Source of the DNA: Cyanobacteriota bacterium
Lineage (GTDB): Bacteria > Cyanobacteriota > Cyanobacteriia > Leptolyngbyales > Leptolyngbyaceae
Length of the DNA stretch: 20,203 bases
Assembly: GCA_027482985.1 (NCBI GenBank)
Contig: JAIXVO010000114.1
Coordinates: 1-20,203, forward strand
Direction of reading: 5' to 3'
Shown: one piece after another, positions 7,555 to 14,294 of the stretch
Numbering within the stretch: the first letter of the stretch is position 1
How the letters are laid out: each line of letters starts with the position of its first letter
Program-made: the position numbers and the translations under genes
The notes under the pieces: model-generated
The model's database searches: none
Seen by the model: only the letters and a program-made list of their open reading frames with translations
What the model was told of the DNA's origin: nothing

Positions 7555-8243
7555 TATACCGATCGCACCTGCTGACAATACGCTTTCACTTGCAAATCAA
7601 CCCCGGTAATCGCCGTCCCGACGACAACGGCATCAGCACCCAATGCGATCGCGTGTTTCGCCATCTCTGGGGAAGCAATGCCGCCCTCACAAATGACGAA
7701 GGTATCCAGGGTTTGCACCAGTTGCGCGAGGAGATCAAAACCCGGTGGCGATAAGTGTTTGGTGTCGCCCGTGTAGCCATAGAGTGTCGTCCCGATAATG
7801 TCTGCCCCTGCCTCGACCGCCGCGATCGCGGATTCCAGGGTATCGACATCCGCCATGACGGGTTTGCCTAAATCAGTGTGGATTTTGGCAATCAGATCAC
7901 GCAGCGTTTCGCCGGCTGGACGGGGACGTAGGGTGGCATCGATGGCAATAAGATCGGCTCCTGCCTGGGCGATCGCCGCAGCATGGTGAAACTGGGGCGT
8001 AATGTAGACTTCAAAGCCGGGAATGACTTGCTTCCATAACCCAATGATGGGAGCCTGAACGCGCTGCCGGACAGCGGCAACGTGCGCCGGACTTTCAATC
8101 CGGACGGCGACAGCTCCTTGATTCAAAGAGGCCAACGCCATGGCTGCAATCACGGCGGGTTCGTGCATCGGCGAATCGGCTGGCGCTTGGCAGGACACAA
8201 TTAAGCCCCCCCGCAGGGAGGCCAGCAATTCCACATCGGCCAT
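7554..8243 (-). CDS. nanE: N-acylmannosamine-6-phosphate 2-epimerase (NanE)
   Basis: Cytosolic TIM-barrel enzyme expected to interconvert N-acetylmannosamine-6-phosphate and N-acetylglucosamine-6-phosphate. The 229 residues are of full family length. The opening GGLIVSCQA (12-20), the DATLRPRP loop (102-109) and the closing phosphate-binding GGIASPE and VVGTAIT are typical. K71 (GLWK) and E186 (CEGGI) sit where the family has its catalytic lysine and glutamate; R48 and D132 align with the remaining active-site residues. The ATG follows directly on the TAA of the upstream ATPase gene (TAAATG), so it is the last gene of that operon and probably translated by reinitiation. The stop codon lies in the repeat block. 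No other sialic acid or amino-sugar gene is in the window; the link to the exporter is contextual. Confidence 0.88.
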   Translation of the reverse strand: MADVELLASLRGGLIVSCQAPADSPMHEPAVIAAMALASLNQGAVAVRIESPAHVAAVRQRVQAPIIGLWKQVIPGFEVYITPQFHHAAAIAQAGADLIAIDATLRPRPAGETLRDLIAKIHTDLGKPVMADVDTLESAIAAVEAGADIIGTTLYGYTGDTKHLSPPGFDLLAQLVQTLDTFVICEGGIASPEMAKHAIALGADAVVVGTAITGVDLQVKAYCQQVRSV

Positions 8244-9026
8244 TTAACTCACCAAAATGCCGTCTTCCAGATGGGTCACGCGATCTGCGACATCCACCAG
8301 GCGAGGATCATGCGTCACCATTAATACGGTGCGATTACTTTCCTTCGCGAGATCCCGCAACAGTTCGATCACGGTATGACCGCTGTGAGAGTCCAGCGAG
8401 GCCGTCGGTTCATCGGCCATAATCAGCCGGGGATTGCCCGCCAGGGCTCGGGCGATCGCCACCCGTTGTTTTTGGCCACCGGAGAGATCCCGCGGTAAGA
8501 ACGTCAGGCGATCGCCTAATCCCACCTGCCGGAGTAAATCCTGCGCTTCCTGTTTGGCGACCTTACCGCGAATCCCTTTCATCCGCAGCGCCACTTCGAC
8601 ATTTTCTGCTGCCGTCAGCGCTGGGAACAAATTGAAGCCTTGAAAGATGAAGCCAATGTTGTTTAAGCGGAAGTTTGCCAGCGCTTCCTTGCTCATCCCC
8701 GTAATTTCTTGCCCCAACAAATGCACCTGACCTGCTGTGGGCGTTAAGATGCCCGCCAGAATGGACAGCAACGTCGTTTTGCCAGAACCGGAAGGTCCCA
8801 TCAACAGTTGAATTTCCCCATAGGGGATCTCCAGGTTCACACCCTGTAACACCGTGGAGGAGACGGCTCCCGACCCAAAGGTCATTTCCACGCCCTGCGC
8901 CACTACAGCCTGGCGTGCAGTCCGCTCCAGAACCCCCCGCTGCCAGCGGGCTAGATCCTCAGTACTGGGCGTTGCACACGTTGAGGGAGAGACAAAATCG
9001 GCAATGTTGATTTGAGATGCTGTCAT
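8244..9026 (-). CDS. devA: ABC transporter ATP-binding protein, DevA/LolD type
   Basis: The ATPase of a MacB/DevCA-type exporter, acting at the inner face of the plasma membrane with the DevC-like permease encoded upstream. Motifs in order: Walker A GPSGSGKT (77-84), Q-loop Q129, signature LSGGQKQRVA (181-190), Walker B LIMADE (201-206) and H-loop H239. The 260 residues include about 45 before the usual start of this subfamily. No Shine-Dalgarno precedes the first ATG, so M48 (MTFGSG) or another internal codon might be used. A 244-base gap separates it from the permease, more than expected within such operons, so it may have its own promoter. It ends immediately before nanE. The cargo (glycolipid, lipid or peptide) cannot be told. 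Confidence 0.88.
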   Translation of the reverse strand: MTASQINIADFVSPSTCATPSTEDLARWQRGVLERTARQAVVAQGVEMTFGSGAVSSTVLQGVNLEIPYGEIQLLMGPSGSGKTTLLSILAGILTPTAGQVHLLGQEITGMSKEALANFRLNNIGFIFQGFNLFPALTAAENVEVALRMKGIRGKVAKQEAQDLLRQVGLGDRLTFLPRDLSGGQKQRVAIARALAGNPRLIMADEPTASLDSHSGHTVIELLRDLAKESNRTVLMVTHDPRLVDVADRVTHLEDGILVS

Positions 9027-9248
9027 TCGTTTTGAGCTTGGGATGCATGTAAATAATACAGTTGAGTAAATGGTTATGGGGAGTAATTACTTACGCCATC
9101 AACCCAGAGGAGCGATAAAAATCAGTGGAATCCAGGAGGACATTTGAGCAAGTGTGAGGATAATAGTTTTGGGAAATGATTTATCTTCTGTTAACTAGTG
9201 TAACGAAGTATAGGACGTTAACGGATTCTTGCAAACCTCCACTGGCAG
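9027..9248. promoter_or_regulatory. AT-rich spacer between permease and ATPase genes with candidate promoter signals
   Basis: Read leftward, TATTAT (9053-9058) is a fair -10 for the ATPase gene, with no good -35. Further upstream are the 10-bp palindrome AGTAATTACT (9082-9091), a near-palindrome GTTAACTAGTGTAAC (9190-9204) and a second GTTAAC (9217-9222). The palindromes could be operator sites. No open reading frame of interest. Confidence 0.25.
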
Positions 9249-9284
9249 CATGTCAGGCTTTAAATACATGTCAGGCTTTAAATA
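9249..9284. repeat. 18-bp perfect tandem duplication at the permease stop codon
   Basis: CATGTCAGGCTTTAAATA occurs twice in tandem (9249-9266, 9267-9284). The right-hand copy contains the last codons and TGA stop of the permease gene (9271-9273); the left-hand copy is downstream of the stop and leaves the protein unchanged. It looks like a recent slippage duplication. Confidence 0.9.
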
Positions 9285-10512
9285 CAATGGCGGGATCAAC
9301 ATGAGTCACCTTTTGAATGGCAAATAGGGCAGAACCAACACACATCACCACTGTCACACCCAGGATGGCGATCGCGGTCACGGGCGTAATCAGGATCACG
9401 ATCCCTTTCGCTGCCACCGTCCACACCCCCAGTCCTAAACACAATGCCATGCTGGGAATGTAGCCCAGGATAGCCATCCATAACGCCTGTTCGGTAATCA
9501 CGCGGTATATAACCCAATCTGACGCGCCCATCGCCTTCAGAGTTCCGAACTCCTTAATATGATCAGAAACCGAGGAGTACAGAATTTGGCTGACGACGAC
9601 CATGCCTACCACTACACCGACCGTCGCACCTAATCCCAAAATAAACCCGATCCCGGTTCGTTCGCGCCAGTAAGTGCGCGTAATCTCCGTCATCTCTGCC
9701 TTGGTATGGGCGCGGGTGCCAGGGAGGGCGGCTTCTAAGTCTCGTTTCAAAGCCTGTAAGTCAGTTCCCGGCTCCGCTTTGACCAAAACATAAGTAATGG
9801 GATCAGCCGGATTGAGCCGTCGGGGCGGCGTTTGGGGTTGGTCTAAAGCCGTTGCCGCCAGCCCATTGGGATTCAAACATTGCACCTGATCCGCCTGAAT
9901 CACACAGTTGAGGGAATTACTGTTGCCACCGCCAAAAGCATTGGCATTTTCCAGGGAGGTGAATAGGGACGCGCTGGAGGACATCGACTGTGTATATTCC
10001 GTTAAGCCCACCAGCTTGGCTTTGAAGGGCACAATGCGACCCACATCATTTACCTGGTTCAAATTCAGAGAGGCGAGGTTGCTGCGATCGGTAATAAACG
10101 TATAAGGCTGTTTGACATCCGCGATCGCCCCACTCACAAACTTGAACTGGCCAAACAACTGTCCTTCTGGATTGAAGCCCCACACCCGCGCCGGGACAAT
10201 GCGATCGCTCGAATCCAGCCAGACCACAGTCCGGTTCATCAAAGCTTCCGCCCGCTGTACACCTTTGACTTTACGCGCTTGCAACAACCGATCTAGGGGG
10301 ATTGGTAAGGTTACTTCCAGGTGTAGCATTTCCTGTGCTCCCACCCAAAGGTCAGCATCCGACTGTTCAATTAAGCGCGTCGTGGATCGCCCAAATCCAT
10401 CCAAGATCCCCACCTGGATTGTCACCAAACTGACCGCAAACATGATGCCAGCCTGAGCGACGAGAAAGCGAGGAATATCCTCAAATAGATTTTTGCGGGC
10501 AATGGAAGCCAT
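9271..10512 (-). CDS. devC: ABC transporter permease, DevC/MacB-FtsX type
   Basis: Membrane subunit of the exporter whose ATPase follows downstream. The 413 residues show the four-helix MacB/FtsX topology: TM1 at about 14-36, a long extracytoplasmic domain (about 40-285), then TM2 287-310, TM3 343-368 and TM4 373-397. EFGTLKAMGAS (321-331) between TM2 and TM3 is the coupling segment typical of this family. The extracytoplasmic domain has two cysteines (C203, C212) that could form a disulfide. In the heterocyst exporter the order is devB-devC-devA; here the membrane-fusion subunit DevB/HlyD is missing from the neighbourhood, so it would have to come from elsewhere. The ATG is not preceded by a clear ribosome-binding site. 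Confidence 0.85.
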   Translation of the reverse strand: MASIARKNLFEDIPRFLVAQAGIMFAVSLVTIQVGILDGFGRSTTRLIEQSDADLWVGAQEMLHLEVTLPIPLDRLLQARKVKGVQRAEALMNRTVVWLDSSDRIVPARVWGFNPEGQLFGQFKFVSGAIADVKQPYTFITDRSNLASLNLNQVNDVGRIVPFKAKLVGLTEYTQSMSSSASLFTSLENANAFGGGNSNSLNCVIQADQVQCLNPNGLAATALDQPQTPPRRLNPADPITYVLVKAEPGTDLQALKRDLEAALPGTRAHTKAEMTEITRTYWRERTGIGFILGLGATVGVVVGMVVVSQILYSSVSDHIKEFGTLKAMGASDWVIYRVITEQALWMAILGYIPSMALCLGLGVWTVAAKGIVILITPVTAIAILGVTVVMCVGSALFAIQKVTHVDPAIVFKA

Positions 10513-10534
10513 GAGAAAGACGAGGTAGAGTGCA

Positions 10535-10612
10535 CAGTTGAGGCCGACTGAACTGGTAGAAAAGGCAGTTGTGACAACTGCCTGTGCTCATTTACTCACC
10601 AGTTAAGAACTG
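10535..10612. promoter_or_regulatory. Three CAGTT/AACTG dyads upstream of the permease gene (candidate operators)
   Basis: CAGTT at 10535 pairs with AACTG at 10551. AGGCAGTTG (10563-10571) pairs perfectly with CAACTGCCT (10575-10583) around a 3-base loop. CAGTT (10600-10604) pairs with AACTG (10608-10612). Centres are about 28 and 33 bases apart and lie 30-100 bases upstream of the permease ATG, where an operator or leader hairpin would act. Read leftward the middle hairpin is followed by TTTTC and could also act as a weak terminator or attenuator. Confidence 0.35.
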
Positions 10613-10956
10613 ATTCCTCAAGCGTTGTGGATTGATCCGTACAGTTTTGCAGAAATTGCTCAAAATTGGCAGACTGCACAGACTCAAACAGGTGACATCA
10701 ATCTATCAGGTGAATTTGGGGAAAATATGCTGTGGTCAGAACCGTGAGCACCAGCACCACATCGCAAAGCCGATCCTGGGTAATGTTCTGACTTGCCTTC
10801 GCCATAAAAAACCTAGCTACGGCTAGATTGCAGCGATCGCAGTAAATTTTGATTCTGAAGCGTTGACTCACCCATCTCACCCAGTGATCTAACAATAGCA
10901 ATTGTCCAATGGTTGATCTCCACCCAAATGGACAGAATTTATTTTGGTTGGGAAAG

Positions 10957-10979
10957 AAAAAGGCGCAGGGGAGTGCGCC
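10957..10979 (-). terminator. Rho-independent terminator, leftward
   Basis: Read leftward: stem GGCGCA, 6-base loop, TGCGCC (10962-10979) followed directly by TTTTTC (10956-10961). It would end transcripts of the amidohydrolase operon, about 210 bases past that gene's stop, after the repeats in between. Confidence 0.65.
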
Positions 10980-10980
10980 G

Positions 10981-11061
10981 GGGGAGAGGGGAGGAGACAG
11001 GAGTCAGGAGTCAGGAGTCAGGAGGCAGGAGGAATGGGAGGGAGGGGAAGGAAGCGGGAGG
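10981..11061. repeat. Purine-rich tract with CAGGAGT heptanucleotide repeats and G-runs
   Basis: Three exact CAGGAGT units (10998-11018) followed by two CAGGAGG units (11019-11032). Next to them GGGAGGGAGGGG and GGGAGGG (about 11037-11061) provide four or more G-runs that could fold as a G-quadruplex. Tandem heptanucleotides of this kind are common between cyanobacterial genes; the same heptamer bounds the repeat block at 7336-7554. Confidence 0.8.
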
Positions 11062-11142
11062 GAGAGCGGTATACGGGGTAGAGACGTGGCGGTGGGACGG
11101 CGACTGAGAGAACAAGGGAAAGATAGAGGAAATTGCAAACTT

Positions 11143-11171
11143 GTAGAGACGTGCCGCTGGCACGTCTCTAC
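11143..11171. repeat. Perfect 13-bp hairpin repeat (GTAGAGACGTGCC family)
   Basis: GTAGAGACGTGCC (11143-11155), loop GCT, GGCACGTCTCTAC (11159-11171): a perfect 13-bp stem. A degraded half copy lies at 11078-11100, and decayed relatives at about 7374-7402 and 7440-7470. It starts 17 bases past the amidohydrolase stop and lacks a following U-run, so it is more likely a REP/MITE-type repeat than a terminator. Confidence 0.85.
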
Positions 11172-11187
11172 GGGGGATATGTGACCC

Positions 11188-12591
11188 CTAGCGGGAAAGG
11201 GCCAGGTCGGGGGATTGGGAGACGGAGGCGGGGAGGGTGCGGCGGAGGCGATCGCCGTACAGCGCCAGGGCATTGCCGCCTAGGAGTCGGGCCAGGTGGT
11301 CGCGATCGTAGTCCGATTTGGTGGCGGCATCGCGGACGCAGTTTTGCAACACGCCGTCCCAGTGACCGTAGTCGCCGGAGAAGCAAGCGACGCGCTTACC
11401 GACTTCGCCCATGGACAGGTGCATATAGCCGGGGGCGGGATCGTCGGACTCGAAGGAGACAAAAATTTGCCCCCGCTCAAAGTATTCCAGCGGATCGCGA
11501 TGCTGTAAATCGGCGTGTTCGTAGAGGCTGGCATCTTCCACGTTGAGGGTGTTGCGATCGGCGGACCAGAGCAGATCAAACATCCCCTTCATTTGGCTGA
11601 TCACGGTCGTACTGTTATGCACGCCGCGTTCTTGCATCATGTGTTTGGTCAGTTCCATGAGGGGGGGCTTGTAGGGATTTTTGGGATCAAAGTCGCGCAC
11701 CCGTTTTTCCCAGTGTTCGTGCATGGCGTGGGACAGATCGGGGAGCCAGCCACAGCCGCCTTCCAGGAAGCCGACGCGCAAGGTGGGAAATTGTTCAAAG
11801 GCACCATCAAACACCATCCGGGTCATGGCGTGTTGTTGTTGGTTGCGCTGCACGAAGATGTGAGTCAGCACGAAGGTTTCCATGTGATCGGCAATGCCGC
11901 CCATCATGAAGGAACCCGGAGCGCCATGAATGCCGAGGGAGACATCCAGATCGACGGCGGCCTGGAGCACAGGGCGAAAATCGGGATGACTGATGGCTTT
12001 ACAGGTGCGAATTTCGGGGAAGGCTTCCGGGGCGCGGGGATGGGGGATTGGCAGGTTGGGGGGCACGGCCACGCCAATCAGTTCCAATTCGTTGACGCAG
12101 CGGTGCATTTCCTTGATGGCTTCGTTGACATCTTGCAGCGGCAACACGCCGATCGCCTTGAGCCGATCGCGGTAGGGATGGCAATCTTCGGCCATGTAGG
12201 AGTTGTAGGCTTTGCACAGGGCGATCGCCAGATCTTTGTCTAACAGCGAGGGAAAGATCAGGTTCAAGGTGCCATAAATCACATGCACATCAATCCCTTC
12301 TTGATCCATGTGTTCAATCCGCGCCCGATTGAACATGGCTCCCAGGGTGGTGTCTGGATGCAGGGTGCGAAAGCCGCCTTTGCCTAAGCCGCTGGGTTGC
12401 GGGAACAGTTGGGCGAGGTCGTTGGCTTTGGTTTTGGGGTTGAAGTCCATAATCTTCACCCGCTGATCGCCCAAATTATCGATCACCAAACCGATGCGAT
12501 CGCGATATTCCGGCTCCAGGTAATCCCGCATGATCAAGGGATTTTCTAACTTATGCGCGTCTGCATCAATCACTAATAAACCGTCGTACAT
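11188..12591 (-). CDS. Amidohydrolase-2 family metal-dependent hydrolase/decarboxylase
   Basis: A 467-residue TIM-barrel protein of the amidohydrolase-2 (ACMSD-like) family, which includes hydrolases and non-oxidative decarboxylases with one divalent metal. The metal-site motif near the N-terminus reads DADAHKLE (9-16, with D11 and H13). H222 (GIHGAPG) and D407 (SGDYGHWD) are placed as later metal ligands, and LLGGNALALYG (436-446) is the family's closing helix. It is longer than the 330-400 residues usual for minimal members; the last 18 residues look like a non-conserved tail. The gene follows the DUF962 gene by 15 bases in the same direction, so they form a two-gene operon. The substrate is not predictable here. 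Confidence 0.85.
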   Translation of the reverse strand: MYDGLLVIDADAHKLENPLIMRDYLEPEYRDRIGLVIDNLGDQRVKIMDFNPKTKANDLAQLFPQPSGLGKGGFRTLHPDTTLGAMFNRARIEHMDQEGIDVHVIYGTLNLIFPSLLDKDLAIALCKAYNSYMAEDCHPYRDRLKAIGVLPLQDVNEAIKEMHRCVNELELIGVAVPPNLPIPHPRAPEAFPEIRTCKAISHPDFRPVLQAAVDLDVSLGIHGAPGSFMMGGIADHMETFVLTHIFVQRNQQQHAMTRMVFDGAFEQFPTLRVGFLEGGCGWLPDLSHAMHEHWEKRVRDFDPKNPYKPPLMELTKHMMQERGVHNSTTVISQMKGMFDLLWSADRNTLNVEDASLYEHADLQHRDPLEYFERGQIFVSFESDDPAPGYMHLSMGEVGKRVACFSGDYGHWDGVLQNCVRDAATKSDYDRDHLARLLGGNALALYGDRLRRTLPASVSQSPDLALSR

Positions 12592-12606
12592 ACAAATACT
12601 CTCTAG

Positions 12607-12918
12607 TTATTCCTTCGCACCAGATTGTCCCAACACTTGCCGCAGCCCAAACCAATGGTCAAACGACCAGGAGAGGGAGGCCAGGATGGTAATGCCGGGA
12701 TATTTCACAAAAGCCGGTTCGTTCTTCTCAAAAAACGCATGTCCCCCTAACGCGAATACCTGGGTTAACACCAGACACACCAAGGTAATCCGCCAATCGA
12801 TGAAGAGGCAGACGACTGCCGCGATCGCGAGCAGATTGGTGAGGTGGTGTAACACCTGGTTAATCGGGTTTTGGTGGCTGGCAATGAAGTGCGCCTTTGC
12901 CTCTTGAAAGTAGCTCAC
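12607..12918 (-). CDS. Mpo1-like (DUF962) small membrane protein
   Basis: A 103-residue integral membrane protein of the DUF962 family, whose yeast member Mpo1 is a dioxygenase in 2-hydroxy fatty acid alpha-oxidation. The family histidine motifs are present: HFIASHQNPINQVLHHL near the N-terminus and GGHAFFEKNEPA in the second half, consistent with an iron-binding site. Two or three hydrophobic helices lie between and after them. I place the start at a GTG (12916-12918): GGAGG (12927-12931) is 8 bases upstream and the protein then opens MSYFQEAKAHF. The longer frame from the TTG at 12931-12933 would put the start inside that ribosome-binding site. Enzymatic activity in bacteria is an extrapolation from the yeast protein. 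Confidence 0.8.
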   Translation of the reverse strand: MSYFQEAKAHFIASHQNPINQVLHHLTNLLAIAAVVCLFIDWRITLVCLVLTQVFALGGHAFFEKNEPAFVKYPGITILASLSWSFDHWFGLRQVLGQSGAKE

Positions 12919-13298
12919 AGCAGTTTCCTCCAATCAGCCCAATGCGGGCAAATGATGGAGGAAACATAGCATGGGCTTTTTCCAACTTTTACAGAGGCAG
13001 GGAAAATCTTTGGATTTGCTGGGGGTTAGTGAGGCCCTGGATGGATTTGGATCAAGCCCCAGTGCCGCCTTGCTAACTCAACATCCGAACCATCTGCGAC
13101 CAGCGATCGCGGTCAGGCGATCGCCCCATTGCCTCCAGGTAGTAGCCCTAAACGCTTGGTGCGATCGCCTCCCAGTTTTGCTCTTTGTGTTGCCGGAGCG
13201 GAGGACACTGAGAGGATGTACGCTGGAAAGTCTGTGTTAGACAGACGATAAACCCTTGAGTTATTCGATTCTGATTCGAATTTATAAAAATAAAAAAT
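12919..13298. other. Divergent intergenic interval, no gene seen
   Basis: Lies between the start of the DUF962 gene (leftward) and the GST pseudogene (rightward). It contains three HIP1 octamers (13103-13110, 13117-13124, 13161-13168). Near the GST start are ATTCGA and TCGAAT, an inverted pair, and an AT-rich TTTATAAAAATAAAAAAT. TTGAGT (13256-13261) with TATAAA (13283-13288) is a poor promoter match, with a 21-base spacer. A rightward frame at 12971-13240 has no recognisable features. Confidence 0.5.
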
Positions 13299-13460
13299 AT
13301 GACTCCATCAGTCCCAGATTCTACAATTCCCTCTCGGTTAATCACAATTCCAGTCAGCCATTACTGCGAAAAAACTCGATGGGCATTAACCAGACTCAAA
13401 TTCTCTTTTGTAGAAGAGCGTCATATGCCTCCCTTTCATCGATTGGCGACCCGTCGCCTA

Positions 13461-13539
13461 GTGCAGTGCGCCAATGCAGACAATAGACCAGCAGCAGAGC
13501 GGCATTTATCGCCCGGCCATCGCTGGGTCGCACAGCAAG
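13461..13539. mobile_element. Possible 79-bp TA-flanked MITE-like insertion inside the GST frame
   Basis: Flanked by TA at 13459-13460 and 13540-13541. The ends form an imperfect inverted repeat: GTGCAGTGCGCC at the left against the complement of GGTCGCACAGCAAG at the right, with a few mismatches and gaps. Insert plus one TA is 81 bases, so the frame stays open and 27 residues are added. Removing it leaves LATRRLGGQSVPVL, the arrangement expected in this GST family. The evidence is weaker than for the second element. Confidence 0.45.
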
Positions 13540-13954
13540 TAGGTGGACAATCAGTGCCAGTTTTGATTACGCCAACGGCAACATTGAGAAATTCAGATGA
13601 GATCTTAAGATACATCGATGCGATCGCCCCACCGGAATTGAAGCTCTATCCCACTCACCCTGAACCTCGGCAGCATGTCGAAACCCTTGTTCAGACCTTT
13701 GATTCGACCCTTGGATCTGCGGTTCGGCTCTGGGTCTATTTTTACCTGATGGATCTACCCAGGCTGCTGCAACCGCTATGGTGTGAAGGGGTTCCCTGGT
13801 TTGAGCGGCTGCTATTTCCGATCGTTTTCCCGTGGATGCGTTCCAACGTGCTTGAGCTGTACGGCATTAATGAGGCCACCGCGATCGCGGCATCTGATTT
13901 AATTTGCAAAACTTTTGAGCAGGTCGATCAGTTACTCGCCGATGGTCGCACTTA

Positions 13955-14054
13955 TAGCCGTCGCCATGTGTAACGTGGCAGCGGCGAGTCAGAACACCTA
14001 CCCAGCATTGGCTCTTGCCGATCCGACTTGTCCTAAGTGTTCTGACCAAAGCTA
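13955..14054. mobile_element. 100-bp non-autonomous element (MITE) with TA target duplication
   Basis: Starts TAGC and ends GCTA, flanked on both sides by TA (13953-13954 and 14055-14056), giving TATAGC/GCTATA ends. Inside is a longer inverted repeat, GTCAGAACACCTA (13988-14000) against TAAGTGTTCTGAC (14034-14046), with 12 of 13 positions paired. A nested hairpin, TCGCCA with TGG and GGCGA, lies at about 13961-13987. It encodes nothing and brings the premature stop into the GST gene. TA duplication and size suggest mobilisation by an IS630/Tc1-mariner-type transposase, which is inference. Confidence 0.75.
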
Positions 14055-14294
14055 TATTTAGTTGGTGATCAATTTTCGGCCGCCGATCTGACTTTTGCCA
14101 CGCTGGCTGCGGGTGTTGTGATGCCACCAACAGGGTATGGCGTGACGCTGCCAACTCTGAGTGCATTACCGACTGCGATGATGACCAGCATGCAACGGTG
14201 GCGTGAAACAATGAGTGGAGAATTTGTATTGCGTCTCTATCAAGCGCGCGCGCAACTGTGCCCCTAACGATGTCGACCAGTCTGACGTGTCTGG

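Larger units (their letters stand above)
10513..11187. other. 675-bp gene-free interval rich in repeats and dyads
   Basis: No credible coding sequence in either strand. From left to right it holds three CAGTT/AACTG dyads next to the permease start, an unremarkable stretch with one HIP1 site (about 10839-10846), a leftward terminator hairpin, a purine-rich G-tract with heptanucleotide repeats, and the 13-bp hairpin repeat next to the amidohydrolase stop. Open frames seen in the purine-rich part are products of the repeats. Confidence 0.75.
13299..14267 (+). pseudogene. Glutathione S-transferase family protein, interrupted by a small mobile element
   Basis: The open frame runs from 13299 to a TAA at 13971-13973 and encodes a thioredoxin-fold GST domain (SRLITIPVSHYCEKTRWAL near residues 11-29; SVPVLITP then SDEILRYID) followed by most of the helical domain. 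It stops abruptly after LLADGRTY plus five foreign residues. The missing end resumes in the same frame at 14058 with LVGDQFSAADLTFATLAAG, a classical GST C-terminal motif, and ends at TAA 14265-14267. Removing the 102 bases from 13955 to 14056 restores a continuous 288-residue protein. A further 27 residues in the N-terminal domain (between LATRR and GGQSVPVL) look like an earlier in-frame insertion. The product as it stands lacks about 70 C-terminal residues and is probably non-functional. No Shine-Dalgarno precedes the ATG; an in-frame later start is possible. Confidence 0.85.

Noticed and set aside
9083..9094. NtcA-like site GTA...TAC upstream of the ATPase gene
   Set aside because: The spacing between GTA and TAC is 6, not the 8 of NtcA sites, although its distance to the TATTAT -10 would otherwise fit.
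10998..11032. Possible CRISPR-like array
   Set aside because: Units are 7 bases with no spacers; this is a tandem heptanucleotide repeat.
10909..11184. 91-residue open frame on the plus strand
   Set aside because: The translation is largely Gly/Arg/Glu from the purine-rich repeats and ends in the hairpin repeat.
11515..12243. 242-residue open frame on the plus strand
   Set aside because: It is antisense to the amidohydrolase, whose family motifs are clear; the translation has no recognisable domain.
12971..13240. 89-residue open frame on the plus strand in the intergenic interval
   Set aside because: No ribosome-binding site, no recognisable motif, and codons disrupted by HIP1 sites; kept as non-coding.
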